Source: Cyanophora paradoxa (taxonomy: Eukaryota; Glaucocystophyceae; Cyanophorales; Cyanophoraceae). From it: 64,000 nt of DNA. Made by a program: the position numbers and the translations under genes. Positions 34,609-50,025 of the stretch are shown one piece after another. The notes beneath the pieces were generated by a model that was not told the origin of the DNA, searched no databases, and saw only the letters and a program-made list of their open reading frames with translations. The stretch lies in the NCBI GenBank assembly GCA_004431415.1, contig QPMI01000059.1, positions 282,819 to 346,818 on the forward strand, in the 5' to 3' direction. Position 1 is the stretch's first letter, and each line of letters begins with the position of its first letter.

Positions 34609-37600
34609 ATGACAGTGCCCGCGAAGCTCGCCAGGCCCGGCCTCCGCTCGCGTGACGGGGGAACCGCTGTGCCGCTCAAAGCGCTGCTCGTCACTGCCGT
34701 CATCGATGGCTACTGCTGTGAGACAACACGTACGTCCATTTCAAAGATCGCGCTGCAGTCGATTGCGCCGCCGCGCCGCGGCTGACCCTCGGACGCTTGG
34801 ATCGGCAGTTCGCCACATCTTCAAGCACGAGGGCCACTTGCCCGTGGAAGTCGTGTACCGCTTTCAAGTTCCTGAGAACGCTTCCGTGTCGGGCTTCGAG
34901 GCCCGCATCGGCCCCGCGGAGATCACGGGGAGAGTCGGCGATGCGAACCCCGACGCAGCAGCGGCGGCGGCGGCGGCGCACGCGACAGCGGCCGCGATGG
35001 GCGCTCTGGACGGCGACTGCTCCGACGGGTTCCTGACGCTGGACTCGGGGCGCCTGGCCCTCGCGCCGAACGCCGAGGCGATCTTCACCGTCTCCATCGT
35101 CCACGAGCTGCCGCCGGCCGGCGACGGCGCCGCGCGCTTCGCGCTCCCTTCCGCGGCGCTCCTGCCGGACGAGGAGCTCGAGGTGCGCGCCGGCGTGGCG
35201 CCCGCCGCGGCGCGTTCGGAGCCGCCAGGCGCGGCCCGAACTCGATCCGCGCAGGACGCGCCGGTGGACGTGTCCGTCGACCTCTCGTTCGCCGCGCCGC
35301 TGCCGCTCTCCATCGGCGCCGTGCGCTCCCCGACGCACGCCTCCCAGCTCGGTGCGCCGGGGCCGCCCGCCGCCGCCCGCCCGCCCGGTCCGCCGCCTCC
35401 TGACCGCGCGCCGCGCAGCCGTGATCAGAGAGGGCGACATCACGCGCGTCACGATCGGCCCCGTGGTGCGAGCGGGCGGACGCGCCGGTCGCGCGTTGGG
35501 CCGCTGAGGCGGCGCGGGGCGCGGGGGCGGCAGGCGCTGAAGCGCTGCGGGGGGCGCTGGCGGTGGAGGCGCCGATGGACGGCCCGGCGGCGTTCCTCTG
35601 GTCGGACGCGGTGGACGGGAAGGGGCCGGCGGCGCTGGCGCTGAGCGCGGCGCCCTCGTGGCCGGCCATGGACCCCGCCGAGCTCGAGGTCTTCTTCGCC
35701 CTCGACCGCGCCCTCGGCAGGGCCAGGCGCGCCCGCCCGCCCCGCCCGCCCCCACGCCCGCCCGGCCGCAGGCCAGCGCTAGTCGCCGTGGCTCTGACGC
35801 CCCCGTCCCGCAGGCTGGAGCAGGCCAAGAGCGCTGTGCGCACCGCCGTGCGCTCGCTCCCCCACGGCGCCCACTTCGACATCCTCGGTCCGCGTACCCG
35901 TCCAGCTTCTTCCCCCCCCTTCCCCCTCCTCTGAATCGGCCGTAGCCTTCGGGAGCGATGTCGAGCGTCTCTGCGCGGCGGGCAAACCGCAGGCTCTCTC
36001 TGACAAGGCTCTATCCCATGTGCTTTCTTTCTTGAACATCCTTAACACATCTTTCATTGAAACCCTATTACGTCTTCATAGGCCGACAAGTTTCTGGAGC
36101 GCGTGCGCCCGGCGGACTGCCCCGGGGGGGCCGACCTATGGAGGGGTACCGCCGCCGCCCTAGACTGCGCGGGGGCCCCGGGGCGCCCCCGGTACCCCCC
36201 CCCCCCCCCCCCCCCCGCCCCGTTCCTATGAGTTTTCGGCTTAGCAACTTTCGGTCGCAGGCAGCGGCAGGTCATTCTGGTGACGAGCGCCAAGGTGCGA
36301 GTGCGAGCGCCCTCCTCCCTTTCCGCCCCCCTCCTCCGCCCCCCCCTCCCCCTCCCCCCCTCTTCCGCCCCCCTCCCCTCTTCTTCCCCACTCTGACCCG
36401 ACCTGATCCGGCCTTACCGATCCGACTCGATATGATTTGATCTGATTTGATCTGATCTGATCTGATCTGATCTGACCCGACGCGGCCTCAGAACGAGGGC
36501 TCCGAGGAGGTGGTGGCGCTCGTGCAGAGCCGCGCCGAAGAGGTGCCTGGGCTCTCTTTTTTTAATGCATACAGTGTACCCCGGCGGCCTAGACGAAGAC
36601 CAAAGAAACTAAGGCCCAGCTCTCTTGGCCCTCTTTTTTTAGGAGCTTTGAATCACGTGCACATACCTATGAAGCCTAAAATGTTCAGTTTAAGATCTGA
36701 ACCCTCTCTGTTTCATGTAGCAGCCCCTCCGCGCGCCTTCAGACTGCTGACCGCCCCCCCTCTCCCCCCCAGGCGCGGGTCTTCGCCGTTGGGACGTGCG
36801 AGCCGCTCGCGGCGGCCCTCGCCCGCGCCGGCGCCGGCTTCCCCGAGTTCGTACCCGGTCCGCTCCTTCCCCCCCCCCGCTTCTCCCCCCCCCGCCCCCT
36901 CTTCTCAGGCGGCGCGGGGCAGAGGGGGCGCGGCTGGAGGGGCCGGTGCTGCGGCAGCTGCGGCGCTGCGTGGCGCCGGGCCTCGGCCGCCTCGCCGCCG
37001 ACTGGGGCCTCCCCCGCACCCTCCAGGCCCGCCCCCTCACCACGCGTACCCCCCCTCCAAGCTCATCGACTCGCCCCCCCCCCCTTCCCCTTTCCAGGCC
37101 CCGCGGGAGCTGCCGTCGCTCCTGTTCGCCGGCGACCGCCTCACCGCCTACGCCTTCGGTCCCCCGCCGGTCCGCTTCTTCTCTCTTCAGACTTTTAGCT
37201 TATTGAAAAGCTTACTCAGCTTTAGCCTCTTCAAGACCTTAATAATTAGTTTATATACGAAGTTATTTACGAAGATCTAGAGCCTCCGCCCCACCGTCCC
37301 CTCACCGCCTACGCCTTTGGTCCCCCGCCGGTCCGCTTCTTCTCCTTCTTCTTCAAAGCTTTTGCTTGTCAGAAGCTTGTTAGAAGTCTTCCTTCGTCCC
37401 CCTCGAGGCTTAATTCCTCTTCCTTAACATCGTTAACATCCTTAACACATCTTCATTAAACCTTGTAATAATTATGACATCTTGTGATTACTGTTCGAGA
37501 TTTCCTCTCCCTCCCTGGTAGAGCCCGCGCCCCTTCATTCCTCCGCCTGAGCCTTCTTTCTTGTGCGCATGTGCAGGAGGGCGGGCAGGCCCCGGCGCTC

Positions 37601-40194
37601 CCGGCCGAGGCGTCCCTGTCGGGCCGGGTCGCCGGCTCCCCGGTGGCGCTTACCTTCGAGGCCACGGTTCGAATCCTTCTAGGACCTCTTTCCTAATTAT
37701 AGGGCTTAAGCTCCTGCGTTTGCCTTCTAAACTTCCAACTTCTAGCTTCGTTGCTTCCGGCTCCTAAGTTCGTATACGCCCGCCCGGCCGCACCTTCGAG
37801 GCCGCGGTTTGAATTCCCCTAGGATCATTTCCCTTTCCTAAGCTTCCTACTTCTAATTCTAAGCTTCCAGCTCCTAACTTCTTTTTTGGGTGCCCGGCCC
37901 TGATTCTTCTTGTTCTTCTTCTGCCGACCTTAGCGTCTAGCTTCTGAACCTCTAGATTCTAGCTCAAGCCAGGGGCTTCCGGCTCGAGCTCCTAACTTCG
38001 TATACGCCCGCCCGCCCGGCCGCGGATCGTCGCGGGGCGGCCGGGTGGGCCTTTAGATTCTAGCTTCTAACAATTGCAAAGCTTCTAGCTCCTTGGGCCT
38101 TAAGCCTCTAGCTTCTGAACCTGTTAGATTCTACTAGGCTAGCTAGATTCTAGCTTCTAACAAATCTTTCAGCTCCTAATTTCGTACGCCCGACCGCAGA
38201 TCGTGGCGGGGCGGCGGGGCGGTCCCATCGCGAAGCTGGCGGCGCGGGCGGCCGTGCGGGACTCGGATCCGGCCTCGCCCCGCGCCGCCGCCCGCGCCGC
38301 CGCCCTCTCCTGCCGGTGCCCCCCCCCCCCCCCCCCCCCCCTTCTTCCCCCCCGTGCCCTGTCCCGCCCCGCTTTCCTGACCCCTCGCTCACTTACGCGT
38401 ACCCACCGCCCAGGCACGGGATCGCGTCGCGGGGCACGCCCTACGCGGTGGCCCTCGGCGGGTCGGGCGCCGCCGCCGCCGACGCCGGCGTCGCCCTCCG
38501 AGTCCCCTGCGCCTCCCGGGTCCGTCGAAGCTCTCTTTATTGAAGCTAACAAGAGATCCAGCGTTAGATTAACTTAAATTAGATATAGCTTAGCTTCTTT
38601 AAGATTATTTCATCTTAGCACCGTGGCGGCGGCCTGCATGTGATCTGATCTTAACTTCGGCGGGGCGCAGCCGGCGGCGCGCACGAACCCCCGGCGCGCC
38701 TCGTTCATGCGCGCGAGCCTCGACGGCCTCCGCGCCTCCTTCACCAACATCGCGCGTATCCCCCTACTTCGCCCCCCCCCCTCGTTCTATTTTTAGATCG
38801 CGTCTCATCCAGCCGCGCGTGCGCAGTCCCTGGGCCCTGCGCCGTCGAACGGGGCCGGGTCGGGGCGGAGGGGGACGACGCCGGACGCCCAGCAGGCTGT
38901 ACCCCAGCCCCCGACGCCGGCGGGAGACGCCGAGGCCGACGCCTCGGGCTTGCCGGGGGGCCTCTGGCGCTGCATCTGCTGCAGCGGCCTGGCAGACCTC
39001 TTCGCGGTACCCCCCACGCTCCAAACGTAGATCACGCTCTAAGTTCAGATCAGGGGCGCTAGCACTGTGCATGTGCATATCTCCTCTCCTGACCTCCTCG
39101 GCGCCGGGCAGCAGGGGGGCCACGGGCAGCCGCTCCGGGCGCGGGGCGAGGCCGGCGGCGACTCGGCCGAGCTCGAGGAGCTCCAGGTCCGCTTAACTAA
39201 GACTTTTAAAGCTGTAAGCTCAAATAAGCTTAAAAGAAGAAGAAGAAGCTAACGTAATTTAATCTAATCTAATTTAACGCTGGAGCTCGAGGGGCTTCGA
39301 GGGGCTCCCCTCACGCGCGCTCGCCCTCTGCCCTCTCTGCTCGCAGCCGCACCCGCAGCCTCTGGCGATGGCGCGCACGAGCACCTGTGCAGCGGTCGAC
39401 GGCGAGGCCGCACGGCGCCCCGTCGACGTCCTCCTGCACCTCCAGGCGAGTCCTTCTTCATAAACCTTTAATTTTTAGGGCCGCGTGTGCTTCTAGAATC
39501 TATCTATCTTCATCCCCTTGTCTCATTAGAATCTATTGTACGGATGCTTCAGCTCCGCCCCGCCCCCCCGGCGTTCGCAGCGCGGGCCCGCCTCGGGGGC
39601 GCCTCCCCTCTGACGGGCTGACCGGGCCGGCGGGGCGGGGCGGGGCGGGGCGGGGCAGGGGGCCGGGGGCCTGTGGGAGCTGGACGCGGAGCTCGCGGCG
39701 GCGCTGGGGCGGCCCCTCCCCGCCCTCCTCTCCATGCGCCCCAAGCACGCCCCGTCCGCCCCGCCCCGCCCCGCCCCGCCCGCCCCCCGCGAGCTCCCGC
39801 AGAGGGGGCGGGCTCCTGATCCCGGTACCCCCCTCCCCCCTCCCCCCAGGTCGGACCACTTCGCGACGGAGCAGGTCCTGGAGTACCTCGAGACCCGCTG
39901 CCCCGAGTGACCCCCCCCCCCCCCTTCTTCTTGTCCGATGTCGGCCGGCGCAGGCTCCGCGACGAGTGGGGCCTCGCGGCGGCAAAGGCCGCCGCCGCCT
40001 CCGCTGCCGCCGCCCCCGCGGCGAAGAAGGGGGGGTACTCTGCGATCGGAGCCGGCCGGCCGCGCTCGCCGTGGCGCGCGCCGGGGGCCGAGTGGTCCGT
40101 GGCGAACATCGTCGAGCACGAGGGGGTACGTGAATACGCGCCCCTTTTTCCCATAATCAACGTAACCCCGAGCCCATCCTCTGACGCGGATTGA
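34609..40194 (+). CDS. VIT and von Willebrand A domain protein with degraded MIDAS
   Basis: The ATG at 34609 (MTVPAKLARPGLRSRDGG) starts exon 1 to 34729. Exon 2 (34809-35351) contains the VIT domain (LPVEVVYRFQVPENASVSGF), continuing through 35534-35726. The vWA domain follows in exons 35534-35726 (LEVFFALDRALG), 35814-35887 (LEQAKSAVRTAVRSLPHGAH), 35946-36007 (FGSDVERLCAAGK), 36082 onward (GGADLWRGTAAALDC) and RQVILVTSAK near 36260-36295. Later exons hold the family's C-terminal region (GPIAKLAARAAVRD; GLWELDAELAAALG; LRDEWGLAAAKA). The final frame ends at 40194. The layout matches inter-alpha-trypsin-inhibitor heavy-chain/VIT-vWA proteins. All three metal-binding loops deviate from consensus, so Mg-dependent ligand binding is doubtful. 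Several introns have GC donors (after 35726 and 36007, and near 39449). No signal peptide is evident, so it may be intracellular. Confidence 0.8.
36432..36474. repeat. (TGATC)n microsatellite in an intron
   Basis: Tandem TGATT/TGATC units directly precede an exon of the VIT-vWA gene. A similar tract sits at 43757-43837 inside a glutamate dehydrogenase intron. Confidence 0.9.
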
Positions 40195-41289
40195 AATTTC
40201 CGCAGATCTCTTCGGCTCGTTTTTCGAATCCGCAGGTCGACAATATGAATTGCAAGCGGACGACAACCACAGCTTAGTGTCGGAGCTCCGCTATATATAT
40301 ATATATATATGCTCTGCCCGACTCGGCGAGGACTAATTATATATATGCTCTCCTCTGAAATTTCGATCTAGGTCTAGAAGCTGTACATAGCTATCGCAAA
40401 GTACATCTTTTCTTCATCACTTTGTGATCATATGCTTTGGATTATAATTAGTCACTGAGTCTCTCGCCTTTCGCTTTGATTTTGCCTCCAGCTTCGAATT
40501 CGATGCCGTGATGCCTTAAGCTTGTAAGCTTGTAAGCTTTGTTTCAAGCGTTTAAGCTAGTATTTTCTCGACCAGGCATGTGCGCGCATATGTAACATTC
40601 TAATTTTCGAGCCTTGTTTGTACAGCTTTCGTTAAATCCTCTATAGCCGAGCCTTCGCATTTTATAGACAGCTCGAGCTCAATTTTGTTTCGAATACGAA
40701 TCCGGCATGAATCTTCAGGCTTCAGATTCAACTTTGCCGACAGTATAACGTACCGGAGCCTTGGCCGCAGAGCCTTGGCCCGGATGCGCGCACACGCGCG
40801 CGGGAGGCGGGAGGGGGCACAGGCTGCGAGAGGCTGCGGCGTGCGCTCGGATGCGCAGTCTGCGCAGATCTATACGTATACGTATACTAGCTAGATCTAC
40901 TAGCTAAACCTTGAACTTGGCTTGATGAGGCCGCTAAGACAAGGGCCGCGAACGTCGACCGCGGCGGACGTCGCGTCGGCGGTTGCGCCATTGCGCATAT
41001 GAGCGGATGAAAGTTCACGGTCCGTTCGCTGGCGACCGCTCGAAGTAACGGCCCACGGCGGGTACAGGATAAAGGCAGTTTGGTGCCCGACGTCAGCAGC
41101 CACCACAGGACGTTTAGCTCCGTCCCGCCGGGTAGAGGCTCTCTAGAGCGTAGAGCGGATTGAGCGTGCGCCCCTCCGCGTGCCTCCGCGGATTGGTGTC
41201 GCCGATCAGCATCGCCTTCCGCTCTTAAGCTTCTTCATTCCCTCTAGATCTGACGGGCTTCGGAACCTCTACGCAGAACAGCTAGCAAC
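40195..41289. other. intergenic, AT-richer
   Basis: About 1.1 kb between two plus-strand genes, markedly AT-richer than the exons, with an (AT)n tract at 40292-40310 and repeated AAGCTTGTAAGCTT near 40518-40540. A short GC-rich section lies at 40760-41200. No gene supported. It should hold the glutamate dehydrogenase promoter. Confidence 0.5.
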
Positions 41290-44389
<3,100 letters not shown>

Positions 44390-45507
44390 GCGCGGACCGG
44401 GAAGGGGGTACACCCTCTCGTGGACGGGCCGGGGGTACCGGTTGTCTGGCACGGGGCGTGCACGTGGGCCCTCTGCCGGCCTTCGTCGAGCAACGTCGGC
44501 TTCGCGGAAAAACATTATAATTATCGATCTCTAGAGTCTCGCACTTCAAAACAACCCGTTTCGCATTTATCTAGCTATCTCGATTTCTCTAGCGCTAGCT
44601 ACTTATACAAGTTATCTAAAAAAAGAAGGTCGCGGCTTCACTAAAGAGCCTTGAATTCATATTGTAGATCTACTATATATAGAAGTGTACATGTACTGTA
44701 GAAGTCTTGTTCCTGATTCTCTGAGAGTTTGTGCATATGAACATTTATTTAGCCTGCAGTTGTGGGGCCAGTGGGCCCGTGATTGATTTCTTTATGTATC
44801 CCTGTTTTGTGAGGTAACTGTGCGGTCAGTGGGCCGGTGATTTCTGTTTTGCAAGGTACGGTAGTCGTGCGGCCAGTGTACATGTGCCGATCGCGATGAT
44901 TTCAGTATCGATGTGTATCTTGCAATTGAGCAACGTATACTTACATGTACATGTGGCATGGTTCCTTAATTAAACGCCTGCGAAGAAAGGACCTATCTCC
45001 TGTTTTGCAAGGCCTAGGTAGACGCGTGAGAGATATATCGATTGAAAGACTGCTCGCCGCTAATGAAAGAGTAAAGCTGAAGCCGCAAGATGCTAGCGCT
45101 ATGTTTACCGAAAAACGTTCCGTCAAACGTCAACTAGATCATGATCATGAAATCGAAATACATGCTCTAACGCTTCGGAACAGCATGCACGCGCCGTAAG
45201 GAGCTGTTTCGCATGTCGCAGACGGCCCCGGACGGACCTCGACGGGCCGAAAACGGCGCGACCTTTTGGACATCCCGCTAGTTCGCGAGCTTTAACAATG
45301 GATGGAATTTGAATTTTGAACACGGCCGTGTCACGGCGGCTATCAGCCGGCTGAGTTCGAGTTCGAGCTGGCTAGACCAAATTCTATATCCCCCCAAGCC
45401 ATCTCCCCCCCCTTCCAAGCCACGGCCAGCTGCAGCTAGATTGCGGCCAGCCACGGACTTGCGCGGGAAAAGCAAAAGCGCTTATAGCTTAGCGTTCGGC
45501 GATCGAG
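44390..45507. other. intergenic, AT-richer, no supported gene
   Basis: About 1.1 kb. A short open frame at 44945-45199 has no family features and is not called. The stretch contains two partial repeats with GTGGGGCCAGTGGGCC-like and GCGGTCAGTGGGCC-like words near 44760-44840. Confidence 0.45.
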
Positions 45508-47264
45508 ATGCCGCTCTCTGTGCTGTCTGCCAAGGTCGGCTCAGCGTTCGGTTCCATTAGAGCGTGGCTGGGCGGCGCCAGCGATGGCAGGCCGCGGCAC
45601 GGCCAGATTGGCGGCAGCACCTGCGGCAGCCAGGACGACCTCGGCGAGGACGTGAATCCAGACGACTTTGGCGACGCAGCTTTGAGCGAGCAAGTCGTTC
45701 AGCCTGCGCATGCAGCGCCAGCTGCGCATGCGACGGCCGCGGTCGCGCTGGCGCCTCCCGCGGCGGAGCCGGCGGGCGGGAGCGACTCCCCACAAGTCTC
45801 GCCAGTACGCTCAGAGCTCGAGCAGAGCCCCGGCAGCGGCTGCTGTGAGACGCCAGGGACGCCTTTGGGGGGGGGTACGCCTGTACAGCCGTGTACGCCG
45901 CCTGTCGCAGCTGCCTCATCAGCGACCCCCGTGTACACGCCTGATCGCCCGCGTCGCAAGCGGGTAGTAGCTGCGCCCTCGCAATCGCAGCCTTCGCATG
46001 ATCAGCCGGCCACGCCTCCACGCACGCAGCCGCCGGCGGCAGCGGCCTCGCCAGCGACCCCCGTGGACATGCCTAAGCGCGTGAGTCGCAAGCGGGCAGC
46101 GGCGGCGACCTCCCAGCCTTCGCCCGCGGCGGCACCGAGCGAGCAATATGAGGATCCCTTCGTTGCCATGGAGCGGTATATGGACGATCCCTCTGTCGCG
46201 CCGTCGCCTGCCAGCTCAGCCGCGAAGAAGCCAGCCCCGAAGAAGCCCGCCACGTCCACCAAGCAGCAGTGCAAGCGGCGCAAGTGCGATGTCGAGATGA
46301 CGGGCGAGGAGGAAGATCGATTCACCCCCTGGGACAAGCCCGGGCGGCACCGCTTTCGCATCGAGGAGGAGGACGCCGCACTCTATCGGAGGCTCACCGG
46401 CTGCAAGCGGGTTTCCGATGCGGTTCGCATGGCGTCCAAGCTCCTTGAAGCGATCGAGTACCTTCAGCAGCGTGTGCGCGCGCCGTTTCACGCCGCCGTG
46501 CGCTTCGCCCGCAGCTTGCCTCGCTGATTCGGGCCGCAGGATGTCCTAGACAAGGGTCTAACTGGCGCGGAGCTCGCCAATCAACTGAAGGCGAAAGTCG
46601 ACGTGTTCCTCCGTGCACCGGCGCAGCGTGAGGAGCTCCAACAGAAGTGCAGCTCCCTGGAGCGGGAGCTCCCTGATCTGCGGTGGGCCAACAGGGAGAA
46701 GCAGCGGCAGATCGCTCAACGGGAGGAGAAGATCGCTCAGCTGGAGAAGGAGATGATGCAGCTCAACGCCAGTCTGGTGAGCCCGCCGGCCGCCGCGCCG
46801 CCCGCCCCGCCGGCGCCCGCAATGCGCTGCTGACGGCGGTCCCTCCGGCGCCCGCAGAGAGCGACTCGGGTCAAAAACCTCGAAGAGGAGTGCGAGGAGC
46901 TGCAGAACCAGAACGCTGCGCTGCAGACGAAGGTGGATGACCTGGAAAACAAGGTCCGCGATTGCCCACACGCGTGCGTGCGCCCGCTGGCGCGTAACGC
47001 GGCGCGGCGCAGGTCTCAAGGATGAAGAGGAATTGGGACTTGGAGTTGGAGCGTGAGGCGAAGGTGTGGCGGAAGGAGGAGCGCATGTACATAAAGGAGG
47101 TGGAGGAGCTGGAGGCCGTTATCGAGTATCTCTACATGAGGGACGTGCTCATGCGGGAACCCCGGGGGCCTAGGGTCGCAGGGTGGGTCGCCGCGGTCCA
47201 GCAGCTACACGCTGCTGTGCCGCCGGAGACGTCGCCTTTCGAGGCGCCCGCCATCGGGCGCTAG
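45508..47264 (+). CDS. coiled-coil protein with disordered, basic N-terminal half; function unknown
   Basis: Four exons, 45508-46473, 46540-46776, 46858-46953 and 47013-47264, all join in phase 0 to give about 516 residues. The first 260 residues are Pro/Ala/Ser-rich with basic clusters (PRRKRV, KRRKCD) that could be nuclear-localisation signals. A conserved-looking block follows (FTPWDKPGRHRFRIEEEDAA, LTGCKRVSDAVRMASKLLEA). Exons 2-4 are heptad-rich coiled coil (REKQRQIAQREEKIAQLEKE; LEEECEELQNQNAALQTKV; EVEELEAVIEYLYMRD). I do not recognise a family. It lies next to the retroelement on the opposite strand but carries no retroelement motif, and its introns are of the local type. Confidence 0.7.
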
Positions 47265-48076
47265 CCCCGGCCCGCTCGCTTCGTCCTGCATAGCTAGAGC
47301 TCTCATCGGATGAGAAAAATTTGTGTTCCTTGTCGGATGAGAGGATTCCCACCCGGTGCAGCGTCCGTGCGGTCACGCACGGGCTGGGGCTGTAGCTGGG
47401 AGCACAAGTGGTCTATTCACAAGTGTACCCGTCCAGGGATCGCGTACCCCCAAACGGAGTCGCGCCCGGCGCTAAGTCAGAATACAGAGAGTGCTAGAGC
47501 TAGCTGCTCGATAGCACTAGACTAGGGCTAGCGGCTACGCATAGACTGCCGGCTAGCCTAATCCGAGGGAATCGCGGCACGCGACAACTCCTCACTCTGC
47601 ATACGGTGCGTCCTCGCACCGGACCGCGCCAAGCCGAACGTCGAGTCTGCATGCTCGACGGGGCGTCCACCCCACCGCCGGGGTGTGCACCAACCACGGC
47701 AGCGACAGGGCGGCGGCGAGTGAACTCCTCTCGAAGTAGAATGTCCGTCGTCAGCAACCAGATATGCCAGGTAGCATAGCTCGCGACCGAAATAGGAGCC
47801 GATACCAGCATAGTGCATGTACCTAGGCAACCCCAGGCCAAGCTCGAAAGATGGAAAAGCATAGAACTCGAAACCCCCAAAAGCTGGCCCAAACTCGCTC
47901 CAACGGCGAGAGCCGAAGGAGAGTGGCACGGATGGGAAGTTTCACCGCCTCGGGAAGAAACCAGCGAGGAGGTATCCGGGCCGCCCATCAGGCCCAACGA
48001 AAGGATAGGGCACGACTGAGTGCACCCCCAGCCAGCAACCTCGAGCCCCTCACGGACCCGCAGGCACCCGGGAGGC
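47265..48076. other. possible 3' end of the retroelement; LTR not demonstrated
   Basis: This lies between the coiled-coil gene stop and the end of the integrase-bearing frame on the minus strand. It should contain the 3' long terminal repeat if one survives. I find no second copy inside the window to pair it with, and no clear TG...CA boundaries or polypurine tract. Confidence 0.3.
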
Positions 48077-49951
48077 CTACACCCAGCCACTCTCCACGAG
48101 CGACGGGCCCAGATCCCAGAAAATGGAACGAAAGGCCCAGATGGCGCCCCGTGATTGGCCACCAGCCAACCCACGTCCCACCTCGGAAGCCAGGGCTGAG
48201 GCAAAGCGGGCAAAGAAATCTGCCCCACGGCGCAAGCACAGCGATCGCAAAGGGAACAGCAATGGGACGAGCTTCTCACAGGTCGTCGACCAAAATCGCG
48301 TCATCCATCTCAACCTCGTCGCCCTCGGCAGCCCGCTCGGGCCCTCGGCGTCGACGTCAGGGGCGAGAGGTGGATTTTGTTCTTGAGCGGGCGAGTCCGC
48401 GAGTGCGGGGTCGATCGCCGGCTCGTCGGCGTTCACAGCAGTCTTCCGAGGCCGACCAACGCGGGGACGGGCTTGAGACTCGGAGAGACGCGTGCGGAAC
48501 GGAAGCATGCAGTCGATGTGGGCAACAGTCTCACGCAGAGGACGGGTACGGGCATCGTCCTTGGCGGAGTAGGGCTTAGCCGACCCCTTGACCGTGTAGG
48601 TGTAACCGCCAGGGTTAACACCAGTCACAGTGTAGGGCCCGACCCACGAATTGTACAGCCCTTTGTTGTGTTCGCCCATCCAGCACAATACCTTGTCGCC
48701 AACCTCAAAGCGGCGACGATGAGGCGGGTTGCCGGTGCGAGCAACCATGCGGTTCCGATAGAACCGACGGTACTCGCGCGAGGCAGCGTCGGCGCTCGCG
48801 GCAGCTCGCGTCATCGCGAGAAGGTAATCAGCCGGGTGCGTGTGGTCGGGGTTCACGAAGCGGACGCCGGCTCCGAAGCGCACTTCGCAGGGCAGGTGCA
48901 CTTCAGAACCGCGGTGCAAGACCATCGGGGAGAACCCGGTGGCGGAGTGCACGGTGGTCCGCAACGCGAGAACGATATCGGCGTTGTAAAGAGGCCAGTC
49001 AGAGAGCGGCCGCTTGTGCTCACGGCACATGGCGTAAGCGAGAGTCTTGTAGACTCCGCCCAGGCGCTCGGCGCCGCCGTTCGAGGCGTGGTGGTAGGCG
49101 GCCGCGTGCACGAACCGGGTACCCTTCTCCTTGAAGAACGCGTTCCACGCGCCCCAACGAGTTGGGACCCGCGGTCCGTCAGGATGCGCGCGGGCACGCC
49201 CTCGTGCGTATAGAAGTCGATCGCGGTGGCGAGCAAGGCCTCGCCGGAGATACGGGAGAGCGGGTAGATATAGCAGAACTTGGTGTATGCGTCGACGTAC
49301 GCGATGATGTATCGCGAACCGTCTTCGTGCATATCCAAGTGGAAGATATCCACCTGCCACAGGTCTCCCTTGCCCGAAGGCTGTATCACCTGAATGGCGG
49401 TACGGCGGGGCTTCGCGGCCTTCGCGAACTGACAGTGCGGGCACGACCGCACAAAGCGAGCGATGGAGGCGTACATGCCAGGCCACCAGAACCGCAGGGC
49501 GATCCGACGGGCTATCACGGGCGCGCCTCGATGGGCCCAGCCCTCGTGATAGGCGTAGAGCACCCTGTCGATCCAAGCGTCCGGCAAGACGGGTAGGAAC
49601 CGGCCGGCAGGGACCAAGGGGTTGCGCTCGATGACGCCGTCGTCGGCCAGGCTGAACTCGCCGGCCAGGCGTGCAAAGCGCTCCTTGGCCCGCAGGCAGT
49701 GAGCGCAGCTGGGCGAGCAGGGATCTGCGTCGCGCCTCGAGCCGCGGGTACAGACAGTTGGATTCTCGCCCTCTGCGTGGAAGGCGAGAAGCTTCTTGCA
49801 GAAGGAATCCTCCTTCTGAGCGGCGAGCAGACGCTTGCGCTTCTCGGGCGGGAACATACGGCGCAGCGCGTCGGGGAGCGCCCCATCGACGGCTGGCGAG
49901 GGTCCGCAGGCCCACGCGTCGAGGACGGTATCCACGAAGACCGGCTTGCAC
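48077..49951 (-). pseudogene. retroelement integrase, frameshifted
   Basis: The HHCC zinc-binding module is at about 49440-49560 (HEGWAHRG ... CPHC). The catalytic D,D,E residues lie in LWQVDIFHLDM (about 49340), ILTDRGSQLV (about 49180) and HHASNGGAERLGGVYK (about 49060). A single frameshift near 49165 separates the second Asp from the Glu half. A GPY/F-like module follows (KVLCWMGEHNKGLYNSWVGP). The frame stops at about 48077. Confidence 0.88.
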
Positions 49952-50025
49952 GGCGGGCGAACGTCCCGGCCTCTAGGGTCGAGTTCTACCCACCGCTGCG
50001 GGCAGCGGCCTCGGCGGCGACCGTC

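Noticed and set aside
35338-35644. Arg/Gly-rich continuation of the VIT frame
   Set aside because: Splicing to 35534-35726 restores the family sequence, so the Arg-rich reading is intronic.
44945-45199. 84-residue open frame upstream of the coiled-coil gene
   Set aside because: No domain, signal or splice-consistent partner; the composition matches surrounding intergenic DNA.
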